Origin: Limnanthes douglasii subsp. nivea
Taxonomy: Eukaryota > Streptophyta > Magnoliopsida > Brassicales > Limnanthaceae
Direction of reading: 5' to 3'
DNA: 64,000 nucleotides
NCBI GenBank assembly: GCA_036936605.1
Contig: JAUPFV010000002.1
Location: forward strand, 218,537,546-218,601,545
The notes beneath the pieces are model-generated. The model was not told the origin of the DNA. It saw only the letters and a program-made list of their open reading frames with translations, and searched no databases. Of this stretch, positions 35,055 through 45,195 are shown in pieces (within the stretch, counting starts at the first letter, position 1; every line of letters starts with the position of its first letter). A program made the translations under genes and the position numbers.

Positions 35055-35603
35055 TTCCACTCAAGCCGATCAGATGAGGAAGAAACTGAAAAAGTCATAC
35101 TTGTTGATTCGAGGTGTGTTGTTCGAACAAATGGGGGATCTAGTGTTTTATGATGTAGTGCTGGGGTTCAGTTAATAACTCTGACGGGAGAAACAATGAT
35201 TCAATCTATTAAATTTGGTTTTCATGCTTCAAACATGAAAGCTCAATACGAAGCTGCTTTGGCAGGTTTGAGATTGGAAAAAATTTGCGGTGCAACTTCA
35301 GTACGTTTGGAAACGGATTCTCAGTTATTGGCAAATCAAGTATCTGAATTTTCTGAAGCAAGGAAGGATCGTTTGATTTTATATCTTCGGGAACTTCAGA
35401 ATTTAATGCTTATGTTTGACAACGTTGTTGTGGAATATATTCGGAGATGCAGTAACATGGTGGTTGATTCTTTAGAAAATGTTTCTTACAAGGAAGAATA
35501 TCCTTGGATTTTGCTACAAGAAAATCCTTCAATTGTTACTCAACCTAACCAATGTGAATGCATAGAAGAGTTTTTTACCACTAATGAAATCCGACGCGAT
35601 TGA
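35055..35603 (+). pseudogene. Gypsy A second (archaeal-type) RNase H
   Basis: Open from 35,196: KFGFHASNMKAQYEAALAGL, LEKICGATSVRLETDSQLLA, then VEYIRRCSNMVVDSLENVSY and EEYPWIL. The catalytic-type pattern (EYE-like QYEAA, ETDSQL, N-x-x-VDSL) matches the extra RNase H of Tat elements. The upstream part (35,060-35,190), which should contain the first catalytic Asp, is frameshifted. Confidence 0.85.
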
Positions 35604-36830
35604 CGATCAGATATTCTTAATTTTTTGACTCTAGGAATACTGCCAGATGATTAACAATTGGCCAAAAAGTTAAGGGGCAAAGCCTTCGTATATATAATAT
35701 TATATAGGAATTTAAGCAGGCCATTGTTACGATGCTTAAGCAAACAAGAATCACAAGCAGTATTGTCAGAGTTGTATGATGATGAAGGGTCGGCTCATTG
35801 TAGGTTCAAAGCTTTATCACGTCGAGTTTTACTTGCAGGGTTTTATTGGCCTACAATCATGAACGATGCTAGGAATTTAGTCTGAGGTTGTGATACTTGT
35901 CAAAGATTTTCCAATTCTATTCACAGACCAGCAGTACCGCTTATGTCTATATCCGACGCAATACCATTTGATAGGTGGGGAATTGATCTGGTGGGACCTT
36001 TGCCGATGGCTTCTGGGGGAAGACAGATGATAATTGTAGCGGTTGATTATTTTACAAAATGGGCAGAGGCAGAACCGTTATCAGGAACAAAGGCAAATGA
36101 TGTCATTAAATTTATCGTAAACAGTATATGTTGTCATTTTGGGGTTCCTATGAGGATTACGATAGATAATGGCCCTGGGTTTAATAACAAGGATATGGCT
36201 GCATTTTGTATCTCTAAAGGAATTCAGCAATGTTTTTCGACGCCTTTTCATCCTCAAGCTAATGGACAAATGGAGGTGACAAACATAACGATTTTAGATG
36301 GATTGAAGAAGAATTTATCAGGAGCAGCTGGAAAATGGCCAAACTATTTGCAAGAGGTGCTTTGGGCTTATCGAACAACTCCAAGAAAGGCTACAAAAGA
36401 GACTCATTTTGCTTTGGCATATGGTATGGATGCAGTCAACCCCATTGAATCTACGATGTCATCTTTTAGAATATCTCAATATTCTGAAAGGTCTAATGAT
36501 GAAGTTCGAAGGGCTAATTTGGATCTGATTGAGGAAAAAAGAGTTCGAGCTCATTTGAATGTAATTCATTATCAAACTCTTATGAGAAGTAGATATGATT
36601 CAAAGCTGTAGAGAAGAAAATTTAAAGAAGGTGATAAGGTGTTGCGAAACGTTTTCTTGCATACAAAGGAGAAGAACCTCGGAAAAATGGCTCAGAATTA
36701 GGAAGGGCCTTATACAGTTTTTGAAAGAATTAAGCCGGGGTCCTATCAACTTTGTGATTTCAAAGGGAAAATGATTCAACATCCGTGGAATATCCAACAC
36801 TTGAAGCTTTATTGGGAGTAGACATGTTTT
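35604..36830 (+). pseudogene. Gypsy A integrase
   Basis: Zinc-finger region: LYDDEGSAHCRFKALSRRVL, FYWPTIMNDARNLV, stop (TGA at 35,883), then GCDTCQRF. The catalytic core is open over 35,943-36,611: DRWGIDLVGPLPMASGGRQM, VDYFTKWAEAEPLSGTKAND, RITIDNGPGFNNKDM and HPQANGQMEVTN, giving the D, D and E of the DDE triad. WAYRTTPRKATKETHFALAY follows. A TAG at 36,609-36,611 precedes the C-terminal block DKVLRNVFLHTKEKNLGKMA and ERIKPGSYQL. The core itself looks intact. Confidence 0.88.
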
Positions 36831-37244
36831 TATACTTTGGAATTTTTGTTTTGAATGGCGCACTCTTTCCTCTCATGTTGGCCCATGACGGTTTTAACGA
36901 GGCGTCATGTACATATTCAATATTATCAATAAAGTTCGTTTTTTGGCCAATGGTTGTTTACGTATGTTTGAATATTATCTTAACAAATCATCAAAGACTA
37001 AACACCTTTGAGATTAGTTAAGAGTTGAATGTTCTGAAGTGTTTGAATACATTTTGAGATGTTAAATTGCGTAAGTGCTTTCAATGACCAGTTAAGATAA
37101 CTGCTTCGAATGATTGTTTTTAAGTTTATCACAGGGTACATAGCATATGGGAGTTTTCGAAGATGTTAAGATTCGAAGACAAAACGGATTTGAAGATTTT
37201 TTTAGTTCTCATTCATTTACTGGCATGACAACTAGGGGGGCTTC

Positions 37245-37607
37245 TGATATGGAAATAGGATTTTAAGGACTAAATTATAAATAATGTAAATTTAAGGATT
37301 TAATTGTAAGCAATGTAAGTTTTGTCTTTAATTCGTGACTGGTGTAAGTTTTAGAGGATATTTGTAATTATATGTAATTAGTAAGGACTAAACAGCAATT
37401 AGCCCACTTTTTGTAACAGATTTCAGTTTGAGACTAAGTCTTGGTTCCTCTATATAAAGGACCAGACTACTCTAATAAAGGGGTTGAACACTTTTTTACT
37501 TTGAAACTCATGTGTACTTGTGTTTTCTCTCTCTAAAAACTCTATGGCTATTTCTCTCTCTAGAATACACTCTTGACAATTAACTAAGGCAAAACAATAA
37601 CTCTTCA
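37245..37607 (+). repeat. Gypsy A 3' LTR
   Basis: 363 bp, starts TGATATGG and ends CTCTTCA. TATA box at 37,451-37,458. The PPT lies immediately left. The preceding 400 bp (36,830-37,244) has no ORF I recognise. Confidence 0.92.
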
Positions 37608-38270
37608 CACACAACAATTGAAAACTTTGACTATGTCGATTATTACTCTATAAAATTATAGATTTTTCCAGTTGAAGTAAGAAACTAGTGGTTTTTGAAG
37701 GTTCAACCAAAGAAGGATCATGGTTGAAAAACAAGTTGGAAGAGAAGTAAAGAAATTGAGGATGGATAATGGTCTTGAATTCTCTGCAAATGAACTTAAT
37801 GATTATTGTAAAGTAGTAGAGATAGATCGACATAGATGTACGAGACACCACATCAAAATGGTCTTGCGGAAAGGATAAAAATAATCGTTCTTGAGAAGGT
37901 AAGGTGCATGTTGGTTACTGCTAAGCTCCCGAGGAAGTTTTGGGTTGAATAAGTAATGACTGCATATTACCTCACAAAAAATTGTCAATCTATTGTGATT
38001 TTCTTGAAGACTTAACATGGAATTATGGTATGGAAAACTTTCAGATTATTTAAAGCTGAGAGTGTTTGGTTTCATTTTTTATGAATATATCACACAATAC
38101 AAGTTTCAACCAAGATCCCTGAAGTGGTTATTCATTGGGTATCAGAAGACATCAAGGGTTACAAGTTATGGTTCCTCGAATCAGGTTAGAAGAAGTTTAT
38201 GATCAGTAGGGATGTGACATTCAACAAGAATAATTATCCTGGTTCAGGTGGTGAAATAACTGAAGCCTAA
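37608..38270 (+). pseudogene. Copia C integrase, second part
   Basis: It resumes after gypsy A with TIENFDYVDYYS-type text. It then shows YETPHQNGLAERIKIIVLEK (37,835-37,890; family PQQNGVAER, catalytic Glu) and VRCMLVTAKLPRKFWVE, as in copia integrases. The downstream part near 38,050-38,270 keeps AESVWFHFL and SRDVTFNKN fragments (family VFGC..., R-DV-FDE). Stops are frequent. Confidence 0.8.
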
Positions 38271-38359
38271 CCTGACGGAAGTGAGACACTTGAGATTGAG
38301 ACGGAGTCACGTGGATCAGAACCTGCTAGTAGTTTAAGGGGATCCAAGCCATCAAATAC

Positions 38360-39071
38360 ACATATGCAAGAAGTGTATATGAATCTGGAAGGTAGCCAAG
38401 CTCATCATGTTTACCATATAGCAAGGGACAAGACTAGAAAAGTTATTCGAGCTCCCCAAAGGTACGGGTATTCCAAACTCATATTTTTCACGTTGGTTGT
38501 TGCATATGAAGTTATTCACTATGAACCTAAGAACTTTAGGCAAACAATGTAAAGTGAAGATAAAGACAAATGTCTTGTTGCTATGAATGAGGAAATAACT
38601 TCGCTTCGAAAGAATAACATATAAGATCTGGTAAACCAACCTGAAGGTCAGAGACTGGTTAATTGCAATTATATTTTCAAGAGGAAGAAATAAATTCTTG
38701 GGGTTGAAGTGGCTCGGTACAAAGCCATGTTGGTTTCCAGAGGGTTCAGTCAGTGCTAGGGTGTGGATTACAAAGATATATTCTCGCATGTAGTGAAATG
38801 TGGTTGACTTAGGATTCTACTTGCATGTAGTGAAACGTGGATAACGTTTTTACACGTGACCATTAAAAACCCATCTACACGATTTGTAGATAAGAAAATG
38901 AGTGATCATGTATGTCTCTTGAATAGAGCATTTTACGGTCTAAAGCAATATCTTAGGCGTTGGTCTAAATGTTTTGATGCTTTCATGGTCAATAGTGGTT
39001 ATGAAAGAAGTAATTATGATAATTGTGTGTATGTGAAGACATTTGGGTATGCCAATATCTATTGTTGTATG
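38360..39071 (+). pseudogene. Copia C reverse transcriptase, first part, cut by gypsy C
   Basis: The N-terminal palm shows AMNEEITSLRKNNI, LVNCNYIFKRKK and RYKAMLVSRGFSQC, then GVDYKDIFSHVVK (38,580-38,800). Next come VCLLNRAFYGLKQYLRRWSK and FDAFMVNSGYERSNYDNCVY (38,910-39,030), ending FGYANIY at 39,071. The next codons, which should give the LLLYVDDML catalytic loop, are interrupted by gypsy C; YVDDMLVASKDKAKIKSF continues at 49,634. Confidence 0.88.
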
Positions 39072-39541
39072 TGGTGTGGTTTATTTTTGTCTGAGGGTAA
39101 GTTTGTAATTTCTGTTTAGAGTTGTGTGGAAGTTTGTGAGTATTTAATGTTTGGGTAGAGTGTAGAGGGAGAATTAAGCAGCCTGGTTGTATTTAATTTT
39201 CATTACCTTCATTTGGGTAGAGTGTAGAGGGAGAATTAAGCAGCCTGGTTGTATTTAATTTTCATTACCCTCATTTAATGTTGGTGGTTGGGTATTTATA
39301 CCCTTACATTTGGGCCTTATGGGCTTTCGGGTCGTGTTTAATGGACCCGGGTCGAGCTTAAGGACCCATAAGTTCTAAGTAGGAGAGTAGGCAGCTTAGT
39401 CAAGAAGTGATTATGTTTTAAGTACTTTAGTTCTGTTCGAACAGTCCAGCGGATGATGGTGTCCGAACTGCCCCTGTCCGATTAGGTAAACATTGTCCGA
39501 ACTGACCCGGTCCGAAGTGGTGACAGAATCCGGACTCATCA
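39072..39541 (-). repeat. Gypsy C 3' LTR
   Basis: 470 bp. On the minus strand it starts TGATGAGTCC. U3 has repeated GTTCGGAC motifs, and TATAAATA lies at 39,300-39,293. A 60-bp tandem duplication (units starting near 39,151 and 39,213) is shared by the other LTR, so it predates this insertion. Confidence 0.95.
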
Positions 39542-39555
39542 GTAGCCCCTTTTTT
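39542..39555 (-). other. Gypsy C polypurine tract
   Basis: AAAAAAGGGGCTAC on the minus strand directly precedes the TG of the 3' LTR. It would prime plus-strand DNA synthesis. Confidence 0.85.
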
Positions 39556-39985
39556 AGGTGGTGTTCAAAAACCTTGGGCAAGACCTAAAAAACAGTCTGT
39601 TGCTAGTGACAGTTACATCCGGACAGGTCCTTCGAAGTGTGTCATAGCTTTATCCGGACTGAAAAAAGTTCTTTGAATCTAAACGGTTTTTTGCCAAAGT
39701 TCGTGGGACACGTGTCTCTCTCTGGTTCGTTACTTCAGCCGTTTTTTCACTTCGAATTTCACACCCACCTTCTCTGAAAAGCAACTTCTTCATTAAATGA
39801 AGGTGACATCAGCGCTGTTTCTTAATCATTGTAAATCTTTTCGAATTCTCCTAGGAATCAAAGCATCTTTTTGGGGTTTACTATAAATTAAAACACTTTT
39901 CCACTGTTTACTATCACCTTCATATTCACTTTGCTAATTTTCAGAGATTTATCTCTCAAACACAAGCTCTTCTTTTTGGTTGTTT
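39556..39985 (+). promoter_or_regulatory. Spacer and candidate promoter of the antisense gene
   Basis: It lies between the PPT and the plus-strand ATG at 39,986. TATAAAT at 39,882-39,888 is about 98 bp upstream of the ATG. Several TCCGGAC / TTCGAA-type motifs (39,615-39,665) echo those in the adjacent U3. No ORF on the minus strand uses this space. Confidence 0.5.
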
Positions 39986-42953
39986 ATGTTCACGACTAGG
40001 AACGCTTTAATCAGAGGTGGGTGGCTCAATCTATCAGAGCTAGAAAAAGCACAAAAAGTTGAAAGGGAAAGGCGCATTGCAGTATGCCTACCTACCTCCC
40101 CCATCGACAAACCAGTAACTTCAAACACAGAGCCTGACCAGAGTTCCTCCTCAACAAGAAGTGTCAAACCGAGGAAATTATTTCAAACCAACCTTTCTCC
40201 CATTGTTTCAGGTTCATCAGTTCAAGAATCAGAACCCACCGTTGAACCAGGGCTAGCAGTTACTAGCTTAAAAAAGCCTTCCCCATTTATAGCTATGGGG
40301 TCAGATGCAGATACCTCTCCCAACAAACTGGTCGATCGAAGAAGAGGCCGGCTGGTTAAGGGGCAGGCTTCCAAAGGCACCCCTTCAAAATCAGGGGCCA
40401 AAGATAGTAATACAGGGTCAGAGGCACCGATAAAAGCACCTCAGGACAGACTGTCCGGACCGGAGGCCACTAGCTCAAGCCTTCGAGTAGAGACTACCAC
40501 ATCTGCGCCCAAGTCGGAGGCTAGAGTTCAGGAGAGTATTGAAGCTCAACAGTCCGGAGGTCAGACTGAACCAACTTCTAATTCCCCCCTTCCAAAGACA
40601 ACTAAAAACCCCTCATCGGTAATGGAGGAAGTAATGGAGGATTCCATCGAAGAGGCTCCGTTCGAGTCTGAACCCTCCGGACAAACTTATGATGCTGCTG
40701 TTGCCAAAAAAGATAAGGGCAAAGAGAAAATATTCCTTAGGCACCCAGAATTACCAGAAATCCTCGAAGGAAAAGTGGGACCTTGTTTCCACAAGGTAAA
40801 CGTTAAATATCTTCTTGCCTTACAAAAAATCAACTATGCTTTCATCCATACAGCCGAGTTGGGCCGGATGCGTACGAAGTGGGGGATTCCGGAGAACGTG
40901 AAAATAAGAATCCCCATAGACCCTGAAACCCCAATGGACTACAAACTCAGTGAAATAGTTATCTTCACTGAGCTTTTTAACTAGGGTTTAAGGTTCCCCT
41001 TAGATCCAGAGATAGTTAGGTATTTCCACCTTATCAAGCTCTGCCCTAGTCAACTGAGCCCCAATGCCTGGTACACACTTATGGCCTACATCATGGCCTC
41101 CAGGATCTCCAGGATTCCTTTACTAATGGAGGAATACGCAACTGTGGCCAGCCACTGCAGAAACCACCACATTCCCTTCTATCACTTCAACATGGGTGAT
41201 AATTATAAAGCAGTGGATGACCTGCTTGAGTCGGAGAGAAACTGGAGGACTCAATTCTTGTTTGTAAGCGACGCTTGGGAGAATTTAAGGAAGATCAAAG
41301 CTGGAGTCAATCCGAGTCTCCTCACCAGCAAATGGAGAAGTGATCGTAAGGATACTACCTTACTTTCTCATTTTTACTTTTAGCGAATTTGTTTAAACTA
41401 ACTGGTCTTGTCTCTTTTCCTTGACAGAGCTGCCCAAAGACTTCAATGACTATTTAAAGGTCGGGCAGACCACTTGCACCAAGATCAACACTTGGACTGC
41501 TGAAAAGTGGGGTAACCGGTTCCATGATGCCTTTACCGGAGGCAATATCGCAAGGTCTTACCTCTGGAACACTACTGGCCGGAGGGACTTGACCTAGGAA
41601 GAACTCACCACTCCACCCCCCCCCCCCCCGGATGTACTCCTCAAGAGAACATATGAACCGGACGGGTCACTATACTTGCCAGGTCGAGCCAAGGCCCCAA
41701 GTAAAATGAAAGGCAAGAAAGGGAAGGGTAAGAAGAGTGCGGTTGAGGCCAACCCTGCTGAAGTGGAGGAAACTGCTCCAAAAACCCAAGAGAGGCCAAC
41801 TCCAAGTCAGATTGATGTTGCTCTCCTAAAAGTGGTGGAGAAGGAGAGTGTTAGGGAAGAGGTAGGGTCTCCCAAACCTCCAAGGGTTCCCAAGAGAGAC
41901 CCAAAACGTGGAGCAGAAAACAAGGAGAGGGAGGCAAAAAAGAAAAAGACCTCCAGCGGTGATGAACTTTCTCTCCGGCCTCCGGAGCCTCTCCCTCTTG
42001 TTGACCCTACTGACCCAACAAGACCAGAGGAGATCCCTGGTGACTTTCGAACTGACGAGGTTGGAGGAGGAGACCTAAGCATCGATGATGTTGACATCAC
42101 AGGGCTTGATGGATTTGGTGACTATTTTGAAAACCTTCCAAGAGATGACTTTGCTGGGCCTTACCTCCCTCCGAGCACTTCAAACACCATCACCTTTAAT
42201 GGTAATAATTTCACTGTTTCAAGTGAAAGAGATGTTATAACCCACTCTATTCTGAGTACCGTTCAGCCAGTGTTGGTCCTGGAGAAGCAAGTACAAGGTC
42301 AGGCAGCGATCATCACCTCCCTTAACTCTGACAAGGAAAAACTGTCCAACGACCTCCTCACTGCCACCCAAAATGCTGACATTTTGAAAGGAGAAAACGA
42401 GGAGCTAAAGAAGAGTCAAGAGGGGTTGACCACAAAGGTTGCCACCTTAGAGGATACTATCAAAGATCTCCGGGAAAAGATGTCAGGATTAGAGAAAGAT
42501 CTCACCTCTTCAAAAGAGGAGGCGAAGGCCAAGGACCAAGTCATCCATAACTTGACAAATGACAAGATTGCGCTCGAAAATTCGGTGTCCAAGGCTGCAG
42601 AGGAGAAAACTGATCTGCTAAGGGAGCAAGAGGCCAAAATTCAAGCCAAGATTGATACTTATGCCAACAATGTAATAGATACTCAAGAGCAAATGTATGC
42701 CAAAGTGAGGTCGGACATGATCTTGCTTTTTCATGAGAAGTTCCGGAAGAGGAACCTGGGAGATTTGTGGCTTCATGTAGAGTACGAAGACCTTCCCTTC
42801 CACACTATGGCTGATGGAGACTTACACGATTATTCTAGTGCTTTCTCCTCTGACGAAGAAGAGAACACCTGGGAGAGCCCAAATGAGGAGAAGGACGATC
42901 CCAAGAAGAAGAAGACAAGTGAGGCTGAGCCATCTTCAAAGGCTCAGTCTTAG
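39986..42953 (+). CDS. Antisense gene of gypsy C: gypsy-type 'transposase' domain and coiled coil, two in-frame TAGs
   Basis: Exon 1 39,986-41,345, intron 41,346-41,427 (GTAAGG...TTGACAG), exon 2 41,428-42,953. Splicing gives 962 codons in one frame (961 aa), broken only by TAG at 40,982-40,984 and 41,595-41,597. Residues ~1-245 are Ser/Pro-rich and likely disordered. A globular domain follows (VKYLLALQKINYAFIHTAEL, FPLDPEIVRYFHLIKL, LMAYIMASRISRIPLLMEEY, SERNWRTQFLFVSDAWENL) like the 'putative gypsy type transposon' (Transposase_28) plant family. A Lys/Pro-rich linker follows, with a proline run from a C16-18 tract (about 41,613-41,630). A long coiled coil (~42,260-42,690), a conserved SDMILLFHEKFRKRN block and an acidic tail end it. 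Despite the family name I see no transposase catalytic signature. Opposite strand to gag-pol; role unknown. Confidence 0.8.
41346..41427 (+). other. Intron of the antisense gene
   Basis: 82 bp, donor C|GTAAGG, pyrimidine-rich 3' end TCTTTTCCTTGACAG. Removal turns GAT C + AG into GAT CAG and keeps the frame into LPKDFNDYLKVGQTTC. An equivalent intron can be proposed in gypsy B at about 18,980-19,062. Confidence 0.8.
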
Positions 42954-43464
42954 ATTATGAATTATCTTTTGTGTGTGTGTGTGTGTGTTTTTTTTTTATT
43001 AAACTAAAGTCCTTGGAAGGACAAGGCATTTCTGTAATTGTGTCCGATATTTGACCGGATAGATCTTTTGTTTTGTCTGACAGTTTTAAAGTCCTTGGAA
43101 GGCCAAGGCACTTGGGTTATTTCAATGAATATCTTTGTTTTGCACAACTCTTACATTCTTTCATAGTTTGTTTCAATTTTGGTGGCTAATGTTTAAACAG
43201 ACCTTAGTTATTTCATAAATATTCTAAAGCGAGAGTGTTTAAATTCTCCGATGACAAATGTTTAAGTAGTCATCATTCCTTTAATTCAATCCGGATGGTG
43301 TGACAAGAAACAAAGTAAAAACACTTCGAATTTTTAAGAAGGCATCAAATTTTATAAAAAAGCCCAGACACCTCATTAAAACCTCCCCGCGCCACCACGG
43401 TAGGAAAGAGTATGCCCCCAAATATTTACATGTAATTTTAAACAAATAAATATCTACATAGCTT
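42954..43464. other. Convergent spacer between antisense gene and integrase
   Basis: It contains a (GT)9-10 run (42,970-42,988) next to T9. It also has two copies of AAAGTCCTTGGAAGG(A/C)CAAGGCA (about 43,006-43,029 and 43,089-43,112), each able to form a CCTTG...CAAGG hairpin. Both transcripts would end here. Gypsy B has a relic of the same motif (AAGTCCTTGG...GGCAAGG near 20,516) after its antisense gene. Confidence 0.6.
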
Positions 43465-44719
43465 CTACTCCAAGTACAACCGGAGATGCTCAATATTCCA
43501 AGGGTGATTCAAAAACCTTCCATCCTTGTCTTCTAGCCAGTATGTTCCAGGTTTGAGCCTTTCAATGACCATATAAGGTCCTTCCCCAGTTGGAGCCAGT
43601 TTGCCGAGCAGCTTCTCTTTAGTGTGCAAGAAGACTTTCCTTAACACCTTATCCCCCGGCTGAAAATCTCTTCTTTTAACTCTTGGAAGCAAACCTGCTT
43701 CTCATCAAACCCTGATAGTGTGCAGCTCTAAGGTGAGCCTTAACTCGTCTTTCCTCTATTAGGTCAAGCTGACCCCTGATTGCCACTTCGTTAGCGTATT
43801 CGGAGAAATTGTGAACTAGAAAGGAAGGGAGATTTGCTTCTATGGGAGCTATGACATCCATCCCATAGACCAAGGCAAAAGGTGACTCTTGTGTTGCAGC
43901 CCCATGTTTAGTCCGGTAGGCCCACAAAACCTCTTCTAAATAACTAGGCCATTTTCCAGCAGCCCCTTCTAAATTTTTCTTCAAACCGGACAGTATAGTT
44001 CTGTTAGCCACTTCAACTTGACCATTTGCTTGTGGGTGAAAAGATGAGGAGAAATAATGTTGTATACCCCTAGAGGCACATAAACTCTCCATTTCCTTGT
44101 TGTCGAAATGTGGCCCATTGTCTGTTGTTATCTTCTGTGGAACACCAAATCTGCAACAGATATTGGATAAAATGAATTTTATGACAGATTTTGATGTTGT
44201 ACCTGCCAACGGGGCTGCTTCAATCCACTTCGAAAAGTAATCAATTGCGACAATTATTGTCATGCGTCCTCCGGATGCCATAGGAAGAGGTCCCACCAAA
44301 TCCAACCCCCATCAAGCAAAAGGTATAGGATCAGAAATTGACTCTAAAGGGATGGCTGGGACATGAATTTTATTGCTATATCTCTGGCATGGGTCACACC
44401 ATTTCACCAGCTCCTTAACATCTTGCATTTTAGAGGGCCAATAATAGCCAGCCAATAAAACTCTCCTTGTTAGAGCCCTGAATCCACAGTGAGCTGATCC
44501 CTCACCATCATGTAACTCGGAGAGGACTATTTGAGATTCATCATCCCCCAAACATCGTAAAAGGGGTCTACTGTAAGACGTCTTATAAAGAACATCTCTT
44601 AGTATGATAAAACCACGAGCCTTGTGCTTCATTTTTCTTGCTAGTGATTTATCTGGAGGCAAGATGCCATCGGAGAGATACTGCATGAGAGGAAATCTCC
44701 AATCTTGAGGTTGTTTCAT
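43465..44719 (-). pseudogene. Gypsy C integrase, one in-frame TGA and a frameshift
   Basis: Zinc finger: LHDGEGSAHCGFRALTRRVL, GYYWPSKMQDVKELVKWCDP and CQRYSN. TGA at 44,314-44,312 replaces the residue before WGLDLVGPLPMASGG; gypsy A has DRWGIDLVG, so CGA to TGA is likely. DDE: the DLVG Asp, TTDNGPHFDNKEM, and HPQANGQVEVANRTIL. WAYRTKHGAATQESPFALVY follows. A frameshift near 43,685 separates RSRFASKS from the C-terminal RVKRRDFQPGDKVLRKVFLH and ERLKPGTYWLEDKDGRFLNH. Otherwise full length and well conserved. Confidence 0.92.
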
Positions 44720-44773
44720 CTGTACATCGAAAATTTCTTCCTCATTACCTACATTGAGTTGAATGGAAGGACA

Positions 44774-45195
44774 CTACAGCACATGGATCCAAGGATATGA
44801 CTCAGTATAGGCTATAGTTGCCAAGGAATCTGCTAGTTCATTTTCTGTTCGGGGTATGTGCTCATAGACGATGCTTTTGAACTTTAGTGCCTCATTTTTA
44901 AGAAGAAGTAAATACTTCACTAGTTTCTCCTTTTTAGCTTCGGATTGACCCTGTGCATGATGGATAAGAAGCTGGGAATCGCTCATCAACTTGACCCTTT
45001 TGGCTCCACAAATGAAAGCCAACTTCAAACCAGCTATAGCAGCTTCATATTCGGATTCATTGTTAGAAGCCCTAAAAGCAAAGCATATAGCCTGGTACAT
45101 GTTGTCACCATACGGAGAGGTCAAGCATACCCCTGCACCACATCCCATAGTACTCGATCCACCATCCGTCCGGACGACCCAGACCTTTTGTCTTT
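44774..45195 (-). pseudogene. Gypsy C second (archaeal-type) RNase H
   Basis: VWVVRTDGGSSTMGCGAGVC (first catalytic Asp), FRASNNESEYEAAIAGLKLA, RVKLMSDSQLLIHHAQGQSE, then HIPRTENELADSLATIAYTE. The D, E, D and late D positions of an RNase H fold are all present. A frameshift near 45,190 separates it from the first RNase H. The duplicated RNase H defines the Tat lineage. Confidence 0.9.

Larger units (their letters stand above)
31706..37607 (+). mobile_element. Gypsy A: Tat-lineage Ty3/gypsy element, plus strand, RT core deleted
   Basis: LTRs at 31,706-32,067 and 37,245-37,607; TSD CACAT (31,701-31,705) / CACAC (37,608-37,612). Primer site TGGCGAATCCGCTGGGG begins at 32,071, 3 bp after the LTR. 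A G-rich PPT (CTAGGGGGGCTTC) ends at 37,244. Domains in order: gag, protease, (RT missing), RNase H, archaeal-type RNase H, integrase. By eye the LTRs differ at about 20 of 362 positions. It has no antisense gene: only ~430 bp separate integrase from the 3' LTR. It sits in the copia C integrase gene. Confidence 0.92.

Noticed and set aside
36081..36269. Minus-strand frame in gypsy A integrase
   Set aside because: Shadow of the DDE integrase core on the plus strand.
41807..42100. Minus-strand frame inside the antisense gene
   Set aside because: It is the complement of a Lys/Glu/Pro-rich coding segment and has no family features.
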